A DNA stretch of 64,000 bases, from positions 49,659,755 through 49,723,754 of the forward strand of contig NC_053048.1 in assembly GCF_003473485.1 (NCBI RefSeq), given 5' to 3'. This document shows positions 35,185-46,980 of the stretch, piece by piece (the stretch's first letter is position 1; each line of letters begins with the position of its first letter). The notes beneath the pieces are model-generated. The model ran no database searches. It saw only the letters and a program-made list of their open reading frames with translations, and was not told where the DNA came from. This stretch comes from Medicago truncatula (Eukaryota > Streptophyta > Magnoliopsida > Fabales > Fabaceae). The translations under genes and the position numbers were made by a program.

Positions 35185-35325
35185 TCAGTAGTAAAATGAA
35201 AAAAGGGCAATAGAATTTAAATTGAGAATTTAAATTGAAAATCATTCTTCTCATTCATACAATTGCTCATTCCCTTATATCTGCGTCAATTAACTCAATT
35301 AATTGTCGTTCATCATTTTTCAGCT

Positions 35326-35420
35326 GTAGTTAACCACCGTTATTACTTTTAAGATCGATTACAACATTTTTCATTTCTAGTTAACCACCGTTATTACTTT
35401 TAAGATCGGTTACATTGATT
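35326..35420. repeat. Two direct copies of a 37-bp motif
   Basis: TAGTTAACCACCGTTATTAC followed by TTTTAAGATCG-TTACA occurs twice, about 51 bp apart. A weak third, ATAGTTAACCGCC, lies near 36327, so it may be part of a larger MITE end. Confidence 0.7.
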
Positions 35421-35435
35421 TAAAGAGTGATTTAT

Positions 35436-36296
35436 GCTCCGTTTGGATTGACTTATTTGGAGCTTATGTGGGCTTATCTACTCGCATAAGCCTTTTTAAA
35501 GGTGTTTGGGTAAATAAAAACAGCTTATCATAGTTTCATAAGCTGCTTATGCCATATTTTAATAAGCCTAAATTTTCAGCTTACCCTCCGACTTAACAAG
35601 GAGCTTATGAATTTATGTAACCTCCTTCGATTCTCTCTGGATCCACTTTTTCAAAACATATATTTTAATTATAACTTTTTTTAAGGAATATTTTAATTAT
35701 AATGTTAGTTATCTTTTGCGGTGCATGAGTAACAAAATTGTTATATACTTATCTTACTAAAGTAATATACCTAACTAAGATTTTTTTTTTTTTGTTATGT
35801 AAGAAAATGAAACTGAATAAAAAAAACAAACTTAACTTGTCTTTTTTTTTTTTTTTTTTTTTGTAATAAACTGTACACTAATATCTATATATATGATAAG
35901 TTTATTTACACCTCTAATGTTAATTTTGTCTTATATAAATATTGATATTTTTTTAAGAACAAATATTGATTATACTATATATATATATATATATATATAT
36001 TGTTATAATTAATATATTATAATATTGTTTTTTTACGCCTTGATTAATTTCATAAAAAAAAATCTTGATAATTGTGATTCAAATCTTTGATTTTTTTGTT
36101 AAATTAAATATATTTAAAATTTCGATAATTGCTTATATAATGTCACGTCTAAACACTTCAATTTATGTTAGTACTTTTTAGTGTACATATCCAAACATAA
36201 ATAACTTATCAAATATAAGAGTTTATGATGTAAGCTCTAATGTTATAAGCCCTAATACTATAAGCATTTATATAAACTGTTTATCCAAACGGGGCG
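35436..36296. mobile_element. hAT-like non-autonomous element, 860 bp
   Basis: Inverted ends GCTCCGTTTGGATTGACT and, from the right, CGCCCCGTTTGGATAAAC. Both arms contain AGCTTATG/CATAAGC words. A (TA)n run at 35976-36000 and a short AAATATTGAT direct-repeat insert (35937, 35961) lie inside. No transposase frame found and no clear 8-bp duplication. Confidence 0.75.
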
Positions 36297-36494
36297 TTAA
36301 TCAATCTTAAAAATGTCAAGGGATAGTTAACCGCCTCTAATACAAGGGAATAAGCTAGAAGAGAAATTTTCATTTAAATTACTACTACTATGCGGTGGCA
36401 GTCCAGCCAACATTAGAATTAGGGCTTTTGGAGAATAAGTTGAAGGTATATATAAGTCCTAATTCCTAATTCCTAATTCCCTTCTCTATCTCGA

Positions 36495-38050
36495 ATGAAT
36501 TACATCTCCATGGCGTCGATCACAAAAATAGTCGGCTACAATAATTCCGTATCTCCGTTTCTCCTCACTTTCCGCAGAGCTATTGCTTTCAAGCTTTTCG
36601 TTGGAGGTATATATATATGTTCTTCACATTCCTCAATTCCTTTTTTAATTGTAATTTTTATCATTATTCAACATTATTTTCAATACTCTGTAAATAACCA
36701 AGCGTGAGCATGAAAATAGAAATTAATAGCCTTTTTTTTTTTTTTTTTTTTTTATCTTTTGTAAACTGAACTTGCTCTAGGTTTTCCTGTTTTATGTTAT
36801 TGAGAACTTATTCAGTGTTTTCAGCTGGTGTGAAAATTTTGCCGTGGTTGCTGTTTTTTTTCTTTCTTGTACTTGATTGATTTGGATGCATAAATCCATG
36901 TATTCAGTGTATGTTTGGTTCTGCTGCGACGAAAATTGACGTTGGATGAAAAGATTTTGTAAAATTGGCTTTAGTGAAAATTGAGGTGAGCCTAAAGAGG
37001 TTTATGTTTGGATACATATTTGTGAATGTGAGTTGAACGATAAATTCTAATGTAAAAATTATGTTTGGAATCAAAATCTACCAATCCTAGTTCCAAGTTA
37101 GAATCAATATCATTTTGCTTGAAAAACATTCAAACATGTCAAAGTCCGTTGGCGAAGCTAGCCATTGTTTGTGAGGTGGCTAAATATAAAGAAATAAAAT
37201 GAAACATATTTTGAGTGTTGTTTCGACAAGTTTTTATGTTAGCAAATCTCCGTTTGTAGTTGCTTAGCGATCGGAAGTGTCAAAATAAGATCAAATACTT
37301 CTATCAAACAAGTAGATATCTTTTGACTTTTTAATTTCTACTAGTTTTTGACAAATAAACTCATAGGGGTAGTTAAATATATATGATTGGGGTAGCTAAT
37401 TATAAAATATGCTAACCTATTCAAATTTTATTTAAAAAAAATTAAATTAACTTCAGCACATAGCTTTTGATTATACATAGCTCGCCTCTGTCAAAGTCAG
37501 TTATACATCTATAGAATCAACTTTGGCACCTCCAAAAGTTATTGACCTTTGGAAATGGGTAATTGATTTTGCAGGACTTTCTTTTCACACAACAGAGAAA
37601 ACTTTGTCAGATGCATTCTCAAATTATGGACAAGTTGTTGAAGGTAGCTTCAAAATAATTAATAAAATGCACTAACATTATGTTACTGTCATATATGGTT
37701 TTCTCATTGCTGGCCTTTACGATGTTTCTTTTTCCAGCTAAAGTTATAACAGATAGGATTTCAGAGAAATCTAAAGGGTATGGTTTTGTTACTTTTGCTT
37801 CACAAGATGAAGCTGAGAAGGCCATAACAGAGATGAATGAAAAGGTAATTGTTGAATTCATAACTCTGCTGCTCTTTTTAGCGTTAGAAGTGCAAACTAA
37901 AATTTCTCTTTGCAGGCACTAAACGGACGTGTTGTCTTCGTTGATTACGCAAAACCAGATACTAAACGCAGCATGGGAATGCCGATTGCCAGAGGACCTC
38001 CTGAAGATCTGAACAAACAACATACAACGGATTCTCCTCAAGACGCATGA
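36495..38050 (+). CDS. Small RRM RNA-binding protein, probably organellar, 140 aa
   Basis: Four exons (36495-36606, 37575-37643, 37738-37844, 37916-38050) join in frame to 140 residues, or 135 from the second Met, whose context (CCATGG) is better. A single RRM covers about residues 31-110. RNP2 is KLFVGGLSF, interrupted by intron 1, and RNP1 is KGYGFVTF. The N-terminal 30 residues are rich in Ser, Arg and Ile with no acidic residue, like a mitochondrial or plastid transit peptide. The C-terminal tail of about 30 residues (RSMGMPIARGPPEDLN) is unstructured, with no Gly-rich repeat. Small organellar RRM proteins bind transcripts and in some cases assist C-to-U editing; which role applies here is unknown. 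Intron 1 is nearly 1 kb and carries TATGTTTGG-type MITE sequence (about 36905-37140). Confidence 0.9.
36905..37140. mobile_element. TATGTTTGG-type MITE remnant in RRM gene intron 1
   Basis: GTGTATGTTTGGTTCTGCTG, GTTTGGATACATATT and ATGTTTGGAATCAAAATC appear within 240 bp, in the style of the MITE in DCP1 intron 4. Ends are not resolved. Confidence 0.4.
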
Positions 38051-39221
38051 GATACAATACAAGGTTTAACGCACTTGAGCAAGCAATGTGTTAAAAATAA
38101 TATTAAACTTCTCTAAGACAAGCAATTTGATACTTTAGAATGTAAAATAAGTAATCTCAGCCGATATATATAATCTTATGCACGCCCATAGCAAATCATG
38201 AATGTGATAGAATATCAACCTTAGGTTGGGATTTGCTTATTTTACTCTCTAAAGTGAATTGCTACTTTAAATGAGTGAAATCAATAAAAAAATTAGCACA
38301 GTGTTTCTTGCATATGGAGGAATGTGTATTACTTAGAGTGGATAATTTAAGGATTTACGTAGTAAGTGTGGATATAAATAAAGATAAAGTTTGTATTCAC
38401 CTCTAGATTCTTGTATACTGAGATTATATGACATTCTTTAATTTAAATAGACGATGAATATGGTTTTCTTTGCCCATTTAGAGGAGCCTCTTCATTATCT
38501 ATGTTCTAAAACTGGAATACTATTATCATGTGGAAGGTTAATTTTGTGGCTGCTAGCCTTTTCTGTTGTATTTCTACGTTTGCGATGAGACTTTTAAATT
38601 ATAAATTTAGTATGAAAACTAAATTTATTTAACTTTCTTTGAAATTTATCTTTGAGTTTGAGGTATGAAATTATTAACAATACTTTTAGGAAGAAAGAGT
38701 CACAAGAAAAGGGTGATCTATTTTAACGGAGACAATATTTGGTAAATCTTGATTCAAAGTAGGAAGAAAGATTGATTCATATTCTAGATTCAACTTAATG
38801 AATGAGTGTTACAATCTAGTCTAACACATTTACAATTATATTTGTAGTCGTGTATATTTTGTGATTGTTGATATTTTGAAAACTGCATACAAATCCAATT
38901 GCAATTGGATTCAGTTTTTATACTCCAGGATATCATATCATAGTAAGATTAAAAAGATGAAAACTGCATACAAATCCAATTGCAATTGGAACAATGTAAG
39001 AGGCCAATAAAAAGATTAAAATGTAATGTGTGTGAGTATAAAATTGTATTGTTGTTGTAAAAAGATATAGTTTACTTAAAAATAAAAATAGTAATTATTG
39101 TGTTTTATCAACAAAATATTGAAATTATTGTACTTAAAAATAATATTTTACGATAAAATTATCACAACAAAATTTCGTTTTAATTTTAGACTTAACAATT
39201 AATGCAACTTAAAAATATACG
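38051..39221. other. RRM gene 3' flank with a hairpin-bearing direct repeat
   Basis: 3' UTR and AT-rich DNA. A 32-bp sequence (GAAAACTGCATAC then AAATCCAATTGCAATTGGA) occurs at 38878-38909 and 38959-38990. Its core CCAATTGCAATTGG is a perfect palindrome. No gene seen. Confidence 0.7.
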
Positions 39222-39475
39222 TGTATTGGATTGAGATTTTGCAAGATTGTTTTGGCAAAAAAAATCTTAAAGATTTTAAAAGATTTTGTGTGATTGTATT
39301 GATTTTGTGGAATTTTAAAAGACTTTATTTAAAAGACTTTTCACAATTAGGATTTTCAAACCAGGATTTCAATGGATTTATAACATAAGCTTTTGAGATT
39401 TCAAAAGAGTTTATGAGATTTTAAGATTTGAAAGGATTGCATGATTCTTAAGAAAAATTCAATATTACAGAGTGA

Positions 39476-39510
<35 letters not shown>

Positions 39511-40253
39511 GTAATAATAATAATAAGTTACTCAAAATAATCAAATAATAATATTTGTTGGTTAACAACAAAATAACAGAAGGTTGTTGTCCTGTTAATG
39601 TAAGGTAAAATAATAAACAACAAAAAATATCTGTTAAAAAACCAAATAATTATAATAAATTAGAAAAACAAATTGATTTAAAAAATATTACACTTTTTAT
39701 TGAGAGACAGAAAAAGAAAAAACTACATTTATGAACCAGTAGTGAAATACATGTATTAAGATAAAAACTTATATGACGAAATGTAATAGTTTGTAACGTG
39801 GACAACACCATTTTTCTTGACTGAAATGTGCACCTTCAACAATGAGAAACAATAACATAAAAACTTCAGAGTACGAGGAACTTGGAATAATTACGACGAA
39901 GGAATAGGTAGAGGCTATGACCGTGGGGTTATGAGATAATTTATGAATGTCTCAAAAAGTCTCAAGGTTTTAGTGTATTTTTAACTAAAAAGTCTCATAA
40001 AATCCATTCTACAAAAGAATCCATTAAAATCTGCAGATTTTTGAATACCAATAGACATTTTATAAGTTGGTACAAATCTTAATTGAATACCATGGAATTT
40101 GGTTGCCCTCAATAAAAAAGTCTTGATTGTCTTGATTGAATACCATGAGATTTATTTATGTTTCATAAAAGTCTTAATTGAATATCACCAGATTTTTTTA
40201 TCATTAAAAAGTCTTTTAAAATCTCTTGAAATCTTGATTCAATACATCCCCTA
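39222..40253. mobile_element. Foldback-like element rich in AAGATTTTAAAAGATT
   Basis: About 1.03 kb. Left end GTGTATTGGATTGAGATTTT and, inverted from the right, GATGTATTGAATCAAGATTT. Both arms repeat AAAGATTTTAAAAGA and GAATACCA-type words. No coding frame and no certain target duplication. An (AAT)n microsatellite is inside at 39478-39525. Confidence 0.65.
39478..39525. repeat. (AAT)n microsatellite
   Basis: About 16 AAT units with one G interruption near 39511. Confidence 0.95.
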
Positions 40254-40541
40254 AAAGTCTCACACTCGATGAGTTAAGATATGAACTTAAGTTTATAAAT
40301 TGGAAGGAATTTTCATTTACAAGTTATTGGGAGAAATTTTCATTTATGAGTTAGGGTTTTATAAAGGATAAGTTAGGTTTAACATGACCAAATATTCTAA
40401 ATTTGTTAAGGTGATGTTAAAATCTATTCATTGAGCCATATGGTTAAATTTGTCAAAAAAAGGTATTTGGTGTCATCACTATTGAACCATGTTTCAAATG
40501 TACAGTCATTAATAATATTTTCTGTTTAAAAAAAAATGTAC

Positions 40542-43500
40542 TGGCTCAGGGACAAAAGGAAAGGTAGAGAAAATAAAGAAACACTCTAATATTCTCAAAG
40601 AAAAGTTATATTACTTGAATGATTCAATGCTTGATCCTTCAAAACACTTGGTGGTGAGCCTTATTTATACTACCTTGGGAAGGTTCTACATTACAAACTA
40701 GAATTATCTAGAAACATTGATTACAAAGAAAGGCCTAGAAACATGGATACTCTAGGTCATATGACTAGAAGGATCTAAAAACATTAAGATTTTCCTAGTG
40801 TATTATTTTATTTAGTAGAGTGTCTAGTAGCTTCCTTTAGAAACTTCCATATTATTCTTTAGTTTTCTAGAAACTTCCATATTATTCTTCATCATTAATC
40901 TGGCTCAGGGACAAAAGGAAAGGTAAAGAAAATAGAGAAACACTCTAATATTCTCAAAGAAAAGTTATATTACTTGAATGATTCAATGTTTGATCCTTCA
41001 AAACACTTGGTGGTGAGCCTTATTTATACTACCTTAGGAAGGTTCTACATTACAAACTAGAATTATCTAGAAACATTGATTACAAAGAAAGGCCTAGAAA
41101 CATGGATACTCTAGGTCATATGACTAGAAGGATCTAAAAACATTAAGATTTTCCTAGTGTATTATTTTATTTAGTAGAGTGTCTAGTAGCTTCCTTTAGA
41201 AACTTCCATATTATTCTTTAGTTTTCTAGAAACTTCCATATTATTCTTCATCATTAATCTGGCTCAGGGACAAAAGGAAAGGTAAAGAAAATAGAGAAAC
41301 ACTCTAATATTCTCAAAGAAAAGTTATATTACTTGAATGATTCAATGTTTGATCCTTCAAAACACTTGGTGGTGAGCCTTATTTATACTACTCTAGGAAG
41401 GCTCTACTTTACAAACTAGAATTATCTAGAAACATTGATTACAAAGAAAGGCCTAGAAACATGGATACTCTAGGTCATATGACTAGAAGGATCTAGAAAC
41501 ATTAAGATTTTCCTAGTGCTTTATTTTATTTAGTAGAGTGTCTAGTAGCTTCCTTATTATTCCATAGTATTTTAGAGACTTCCATATTATTCTTTAGTTT
41601 TCTAGAAACTTCCATATTATTCTTCATCATTCTCCCCGAGTTGGAGAAGACTCGTCCTCGAGTCGAAAGTCTTCTTCATCGCCAAAGTATGGTGAAAGAT
41701 CAGCAACATTGAAAGTAGCAGAGACTCCATAGTAATCCAAGGAAAAATCCATACTAACAATTTCCCAAGGTGGCTTAGGAATTGGACGGAACATATATAA
41801 CTTTGTTGTATCCTTCAATGGTTCCTTTGTGACTAGAAGTTATAGTGACTTGAATTCCTCTTTTCCTTCAATGAATTCATTGAGTGGTAAACGTGTCAAC
41901 TTGATTTTAATACCATATTTCACAAAAGTGTTGATGTTGGTATAACCATCATATAATGCACGATGATCATATTGCCATGGCCTCCCAAGATGAGTGTGGC
42001 AAGTATCCATTGGAATAACATCACACCGTACATTTTCTTTATAATTCTTGTCAATGGAAAATGAGATAATGGAGTGTTGAGATACTTTTACCTCGTCATC
42101 CTTGTTGAGCCATTGCAGCTTGTATGGATCTTGGTGATTAATCATTCGGAACTTTAACTCTTCTTCTATATAGTTTGATGCAACGTTTTCACCACTTTTA
42201 TTATCGATGATGACATTAAAAACCATGTCTTTGTTTCTTGATGTTTGGAAACTTTTTTCAGTCTCCAAATATTCACCATATTCAGCAAGAACATATTCTT
42301 CGTCATATATTGGTTCGTCATGCTCCTCTTTTTCCAATGCTTCATGAATGTCATCGGGACCATATTCATCATATATTGGATCTCCTTTTCCCTCTTCTTC
42401 AAACACTTCACAAATATCAGCACCAACATATCCTTCATCGTAGATTGGTTCTCCCATCGTTTCGTCTTCAAACAGTTCCGGAATGTCTTCTTTTTCTTCT
42501 CCAAAAATATTGTTTATCTCCCTATTAACAATGGTGACTGCTTTATAATTCACACAATCTATGGCTATGTGTCCGTACCCTTGACACATGAAACATTTAG
42601 GTATATTGGTATTTATCTCTGTGATTGTTTTATGACGGGGTTTAAATGTGAAAATAGGTTTGTGAGAGTCAATTTGATTTTTTGTGGGGGAAAAATGTCG
42701 GTATGAAGATTTTTTGGATAATTGTGGTTGAGTAAAATTGTCTTGATAATAATGGGGAGGTAAATATTTACGGATTAGTTTTTGACGCATTTTCTCCCAC
42801 GTCTTGATCTTGCTTTTTCCTTCACGCTTGCGTTTCCTTTTAAGATTTTCCCACCAAATTGAAGCGAGTTTCTTCAGCTTGGCAGCAACGATCTTTACCT
42901 TTTGCTCCTCCGGATCCTCCTTATATTTAAATAAACGTTCCACAATTTGTAGCCAATCCAGAAAATCATCTGGTTGTAGATTCCCTTCAAAATCTGGAAT
43001 GTCTACTTTAATATCATTCATCTGAAGCTCACGTCGTTGTGAGCGACTGCTTCTAGATGATGAAGAGTCACTACCGGAGACATGATCTTTCAATCTCTTT
43101 TGTTGTGCTTCCAAAAGGGCTTGTTGGGCATTGACAGTCTCTTGTAGTTGTTGAATTTGTCGCCTCATTTTTTCCATCTCTTGCAAACTTTTTTCATTTT
43201 GTCTTCGAGGTGGCATTTGGACGATGACGGTTCAACAAACTATATGGTAAAGATTGTGGTTATGAGTGGTGGTTTTGTTGGTGGTGAAGACTTGTTAATC
43301 AAGGGTTTTCTTCACTTCCCAAACAAAATGACGGGGTTTGTTTTGCGAACAAAATGGTTACAAAGTGAAGTTTTACAAAGGCAACTCCTTGCTCACTTGA
43401 AAACTCACTTTCCGTTGATTTTTCGCACAAACTCAACTTTGAGGTATCGTAACCAGCTCTGATGCCAAATCTGGCTCAGGGACAAAAGAAAATGTAGAGA

Positions 43501-43551
43501 ATATTAGAGTGTTTCTCTATTTTCTCTACCTTTCATTTTGTTCCTCAGCCA
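40542..43551 (-). mobile_element. Broken Ty3/gypsy LTR retrotransposon with tandem LTR copies
   Basis: TGTAC flanks the whole block (40537-40541 and 43552-43556), a 5-bp target duplication. The minus strand is the coding strand. Parts recognised: three tandem LTR copies of about 355-370 bp at 40542-41629, spaced 359 bp; a purine-rich tract next to them near 41631; short pol-derived remnants near 41627-41818; a gag-like frame at 41840-43216 with a coiled-coil start, a capsid-like region (FLDWLQIVERLFKY) and a zinc knuckle (CFMCQGYGHIAIDC); a primer site complementary to initiator tRNA-Met (43456-43467); and an unequal, much shorter LTR piece at the right. No reverse transcriptase is recognisable, so it is a non-autonomous fossil with at least a few breaks. 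The tandem LTRs are nearly identical, which suggests recent arraying. Confidence 0.88.
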
Positions 43552-43883
43552 TGTACAGTTTTGAGAATGAGAAGCATGTTAAAAGTCTCACACATATGAT
43601 TAGTGTATTGAGCATGAGAGCATGTTAAGAGTACCGAACTCAATCCTTCAAAAAAGAGTAGCGAACTCAATATTCACTTAACAAACAAATATTTTGATTC
43701 CTTCAAAAAACAGGGGTGAAATCAAAGAACTCTTTTATGTGTCGCAGTATAAAATAAATGAATAAATAAATTTATCAAAGATTCAAAACAAACTATTCTT
43801 CTGCGTCAAAGTTGGCAGATTCATTTTTCTTCTGTACATGATTGGCAGGTTTTATATTTTCCCCTCAAAACAAAAAATAAATG

Positions 43884-43955
43884 CGCCGACTGTGGGGATC
43901 GAACCCACGACCACGTGGTTAAAAGCCACGCGCTCTACCACTGAGCTAAGTCGGC
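43884..43955 (-). tRNA. tRNA-Lys(UUU), copy 1
   Basis: 72 nt including the discriminator base. Acceptor stem GCCGACT pairs fully with AGTCGGC. The D arm is GCTC-AGTGGTA-GAGC, the anticodon arm CGTGG-CTTTTAA-CCACG with anticodon TTT, and the T arm GTGGG-TTCGATC-CCCAC. No intron and no encoded CCA. A T run of six on the minus strand (43873-43878) ends transcription. Confidence 0.97.
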
Positions 43956-44027
43956 TAATTTATTATGATAAGAAGCGTGTTATTTCATATACAATTCTAT
44001 TAACTTGCTTATAACAAATAAAAATTA

Positions 44028-44099
44028 CGCCGTCTGTGGGGATCGAACCCACGACCACGTGGTTAAAAGCCACGCGCTCTACCACTGAGCTAAGACGGC
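44028..44099 (-). tRNA. tRNA-Lys(UUU), copy 2
   Basis: Same as copy 1, 144 bp away, except for one acceptor pair: GCCGTCT pairs with AGACGGC. The flanks differ from copy 1. A foldback MITE starts 15 bases upstream of the 5' end of this gene (44114), so its 5' flank is transposon DNA. Confidence 0.97.
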
Positions 44100-44113
44100 T
44101 GTTTGACTATTAT

Positions 44114-44398
44114 GGTTAATTAAGTTTTTAGTCCCTATAAATATTCACGGTTTGTTTTTAGTTCCTACAAAATAAAATTACATTTTTTAGTTCCTGTGAC
44201 ATTTTCCTTAAGCATTTTAGGGACCAAAAATGTTGATGGAAATTTTTGACAAGGACTAAAAATGTTGATGGAAAAATTTTATAGGGACTAAAAACATTAA
44301 CGGAAAATTTTGTAGGGACTAAAAAGTGTGATTTATTTGTATAAGGACTAAAAAAAAACTGCAGATATTTATAGGGACCAAAAACTTAATTAACCCTT
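44114..44398. mobile_element. Foldback MITE next to tRNA-Lys
   Basis: 285 bp with inverted arms: left GGTTAATTAAGTTTTTAGTC, right (inverted) GGTTAATTAAGTTTTTGGTC after three extra bases. ACTATTAT flanks both sides exactly (44106-44113 and 44399-44406). AGTCCCTATAAATAT-type words place it with the elements at 27127 and 32500. Confidence 0.85.
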
Positions 44399-44930
44399 AC
44401 TATTATACACAGTAAATATTTTGTTTTGTTTTATCTATATTATTAGTTATTACTTTTTTTTTTTTAGCAAATTCTAATATATTCAGAAATTAGAGATCCA
44501 AATAAGCAAGTTCAGTTACAAAAGGATGAATAAAAAGGGTAGTAGTTTCTTCAATCAACATCCCCTTCCTATTTTGTGCAGCAGACCTAGCTTTTGGTTT
44601 TAAAGGCGAATTCAATGAGAATTGTTCTTGACATATTTTATAAGGCTGAGGCACATAAGTAAAATGCATTTTTGTCTCCTCGGTAGTTAACGGTTGAGAA
44701 ATTCAAAAACCAGCTGCAGTTAACTGCCGAGGAAAACCTCGGTAATTAACTGCCGAGGATCTTCTGCTACAAATCTAGCATAAGTTCTCTCATCCATTAT
44801 TCATCTCATCTTCCAAAAAAATATTCCAAATCTCTCTCACAAATCTCTTTAAAAACCCAACCAAATCCAACCAAATTTATTCAACAAAATCACAAGTAAG
44901 TAATTATAATGCTATTAACTTACATTTTAG

Positions 44931-45225
44931 TAGATTTACATAGTATAATTCATTTTTAGAGTAAATGTTAGTTGCTTAATTTAGTTAAAATGTTTGTATG
45001 ATGTTTATGTTATAGTTTAAAATTTTAGGGTAATATTTTAATTTGGTGTTTTATATTTATTTTTTTATTTTAGTTTTTAATTAGATTTACATGTTATAAA
45101 TCATTTTTAGATTAGATGTTGGTTGATTAATTTAGTTAAAATGTTTGCATGATGATTATGTTATAGTTTAAAATTTTAGGGTTATTTTTTAATTTGGCGT
45201 TTTATATTTATTTTTTTATTTTAGT
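44931..45225. repeat. Tandem pair of 151-bp repeats inside the MULE
   Basis: The stretch from TAGATTTACAT to TTTTTTATTTTAG occurs twice in a row with about 90% identity (second copy from about 45082). It lies just before the coding remnant, as a leader or intron. Confidence 0.8.
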
Positions 45226-46514
45226 AAGAGTATATGATTTATTTTAAGAGTAAATATAAGTTGAATAATTTTGTTATATTTTACGTCATAACAAAAAAAA
45301 TTATGTTAAACATAAGTTGAATGATTTATGTTATAGTATATGATTAATATTTTTTATTTTAGTAAGAGTATATGATTTATAATTTTAGGGTTATTTTTAT
45401 GATTTTTAGAGTCTATGTATAATGTGAACATCAAGTGTTTGATGAAATGTTTGAATGAGTTTTTCATTGATTGTTTTTAATTTCTTATTGTGTAGATTTG
45501 AAATAACGGCTGTGTGGATCGACGTTCATGCACAATTCAACGGCGGAGAACCTCAGAGGTTGAAGGTTCGGTGTCTTAGTGTAACGTTAAGAGGTCTCAA
45601 GGATGAACTGACTGAATTCAACCAAGGAGTCAACCCCAGAGACACAAGGAGGGTGGAACACGTTCGGTATAAACGTCCAACGAACGACGAGGGGAGAATA
45701 TCATTCACTTTGGTGGAATTAACGAACAACGAAAACGTGACACTGATATTCAAGTGTCAAGGAATGCACCTCATTCTTTTGACACTTGAATACCAGCGTT
45801 CAAGATGCTGATAGAATACTGGAGTCCTGTTGTTTAGCAAGTTTGAATTTGCCCCATTTAGTGGTAAGATAATTGTTGTAGTTGGAAGGTGCATTCCGGA
45901 ATGTAATGTAATGTGATAACATATATAGTTGAATATGCATGATACATTTTGTTTTGAATTGAACAATAATTATATTATTTATTCACTTTTCGAATTTATT
46001 TATTCATTACGCAATTTTAATTAGTTGAATTCACATTAGATTTAATTAGTTTTTATTCGAATACGCAATTATTCAAAACGCGACTTTAATCGAAATTATT
46101 CCAAATGCGATTTTATTCTAAGTAACATAATGTCAAACAAAATGTGCACGACACGAAAATAAAACATAAAAAAATCCAAAACAATTAGGCATTAAAAGCC
46201 ATTACATTCATTCTTCCTCATCACACAAGTCAATCGGGTTGCCCGCTACAGTCCCTGGGGCACCTTGTTTTGGTTGAGGACCAAAATAGCATGTCCTCCC
46301 GCTCCTCCTCAACCTCGAGTGATTGTACACCGGCGGCACCTTCGAACCCTTCTTTTTTTCGGAACCATCACAAACAATTCAGTGCCATGCCATAGGCGAT
46401 TTTTCTTTGTTCTTCTCATCAACCTGAACGTTACCCTGATTCTGATTCTGAGACATATCTACATTAAAAAAAAATGGCGATCAAAACCTATCTAAACAAC
46501 AATGCCATAAAATC

Positions 46515-46615
46515 GTAAAATCAAAAACTAAACCTAAACCTAAACTATCATCAAAACCTACACCTAAACCTAAACAATTCTACAACGATTCATCAAAACC
46601 TAAACCTAACAATTC
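46515..46615. repeat. Degenerate CCTAAA-rich stretch
   Basis: Short runs of AAACCTAAACCT recur between unrelated bases. It resembles plant telomere-like simple sequence but is not an ordered array. Confidence 0.6.
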
Positions 46616-46980
46616 AATAAAAGTTCTCTAACAATTCTAACCATTCTAACCTAAACTATCCTAACATATCATAAAATCAATAAAACCTATATAATCAAAA
46701 TTTAACCAAAAAAAAAAAAAAAACAATTCGTCCACAAAACAACAATGCAATAGGATTAAAAAAACTTACTTATTTTTGTGATTGAAATTGGTTTGGAATG
46801 GCAGAAAATAGCACCTAAGAGAATGAAAACCGCAACAATGGAGTTTTGGAAACTCATATGTCTGTTATGTTCTTATAACAAATTTTGGCAGTTAACTACC
46901 AAAGTTTTTCTCGACAGTTAACTGCCGATGGAACAAAAACGTATTTTACTTGTGTGTCTCAGCCTTATGCAATATGTCAA

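Larger units (their letters stand above)
44628..46980. mobile_element. Degenerate Mutator-like element (MULE)
   Basis: 2.35 kb with inverted ends TTGACATATTTTATAAGGCT and TTGACATATTGCATAAGGCT, continuing GAG-CACA-AAGTAAAAT. Subterminal DNA carries several copies of the palindrome CGGCAGTTAACTGCCG. A frame at 45496-45811, after a good acceptor, reads VHAQFNGGEPQRLKVRC, LRGLKDELTEFNQGVNPRD and FTLVELTNNENV, the N-terminal style of legume MULE transposases. A second remnant on the minus strand (about 46213-46320) encodes YFGPQPKQGAPGTVAGNPID. Frames are broken, and no DDE or SWIM region is seen. No target duplication found. Confidence 0.65.

Noticed and set aside
42238-43025. Several plus-strand frames of 73-153 codons
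   Set aside because: Antisense shadows of the gag-like frame of the LTR element.
44450-44600. Possible LINE 3' end on the minus strand
   Set aside because: A few codons look retroelement-like, but no motif is long enough to support a call.
46515-46615. Interstitial telomere repeat
   Set aside because: CCTAAA words are scattered and never form an ordered run of the plant 7-mer.
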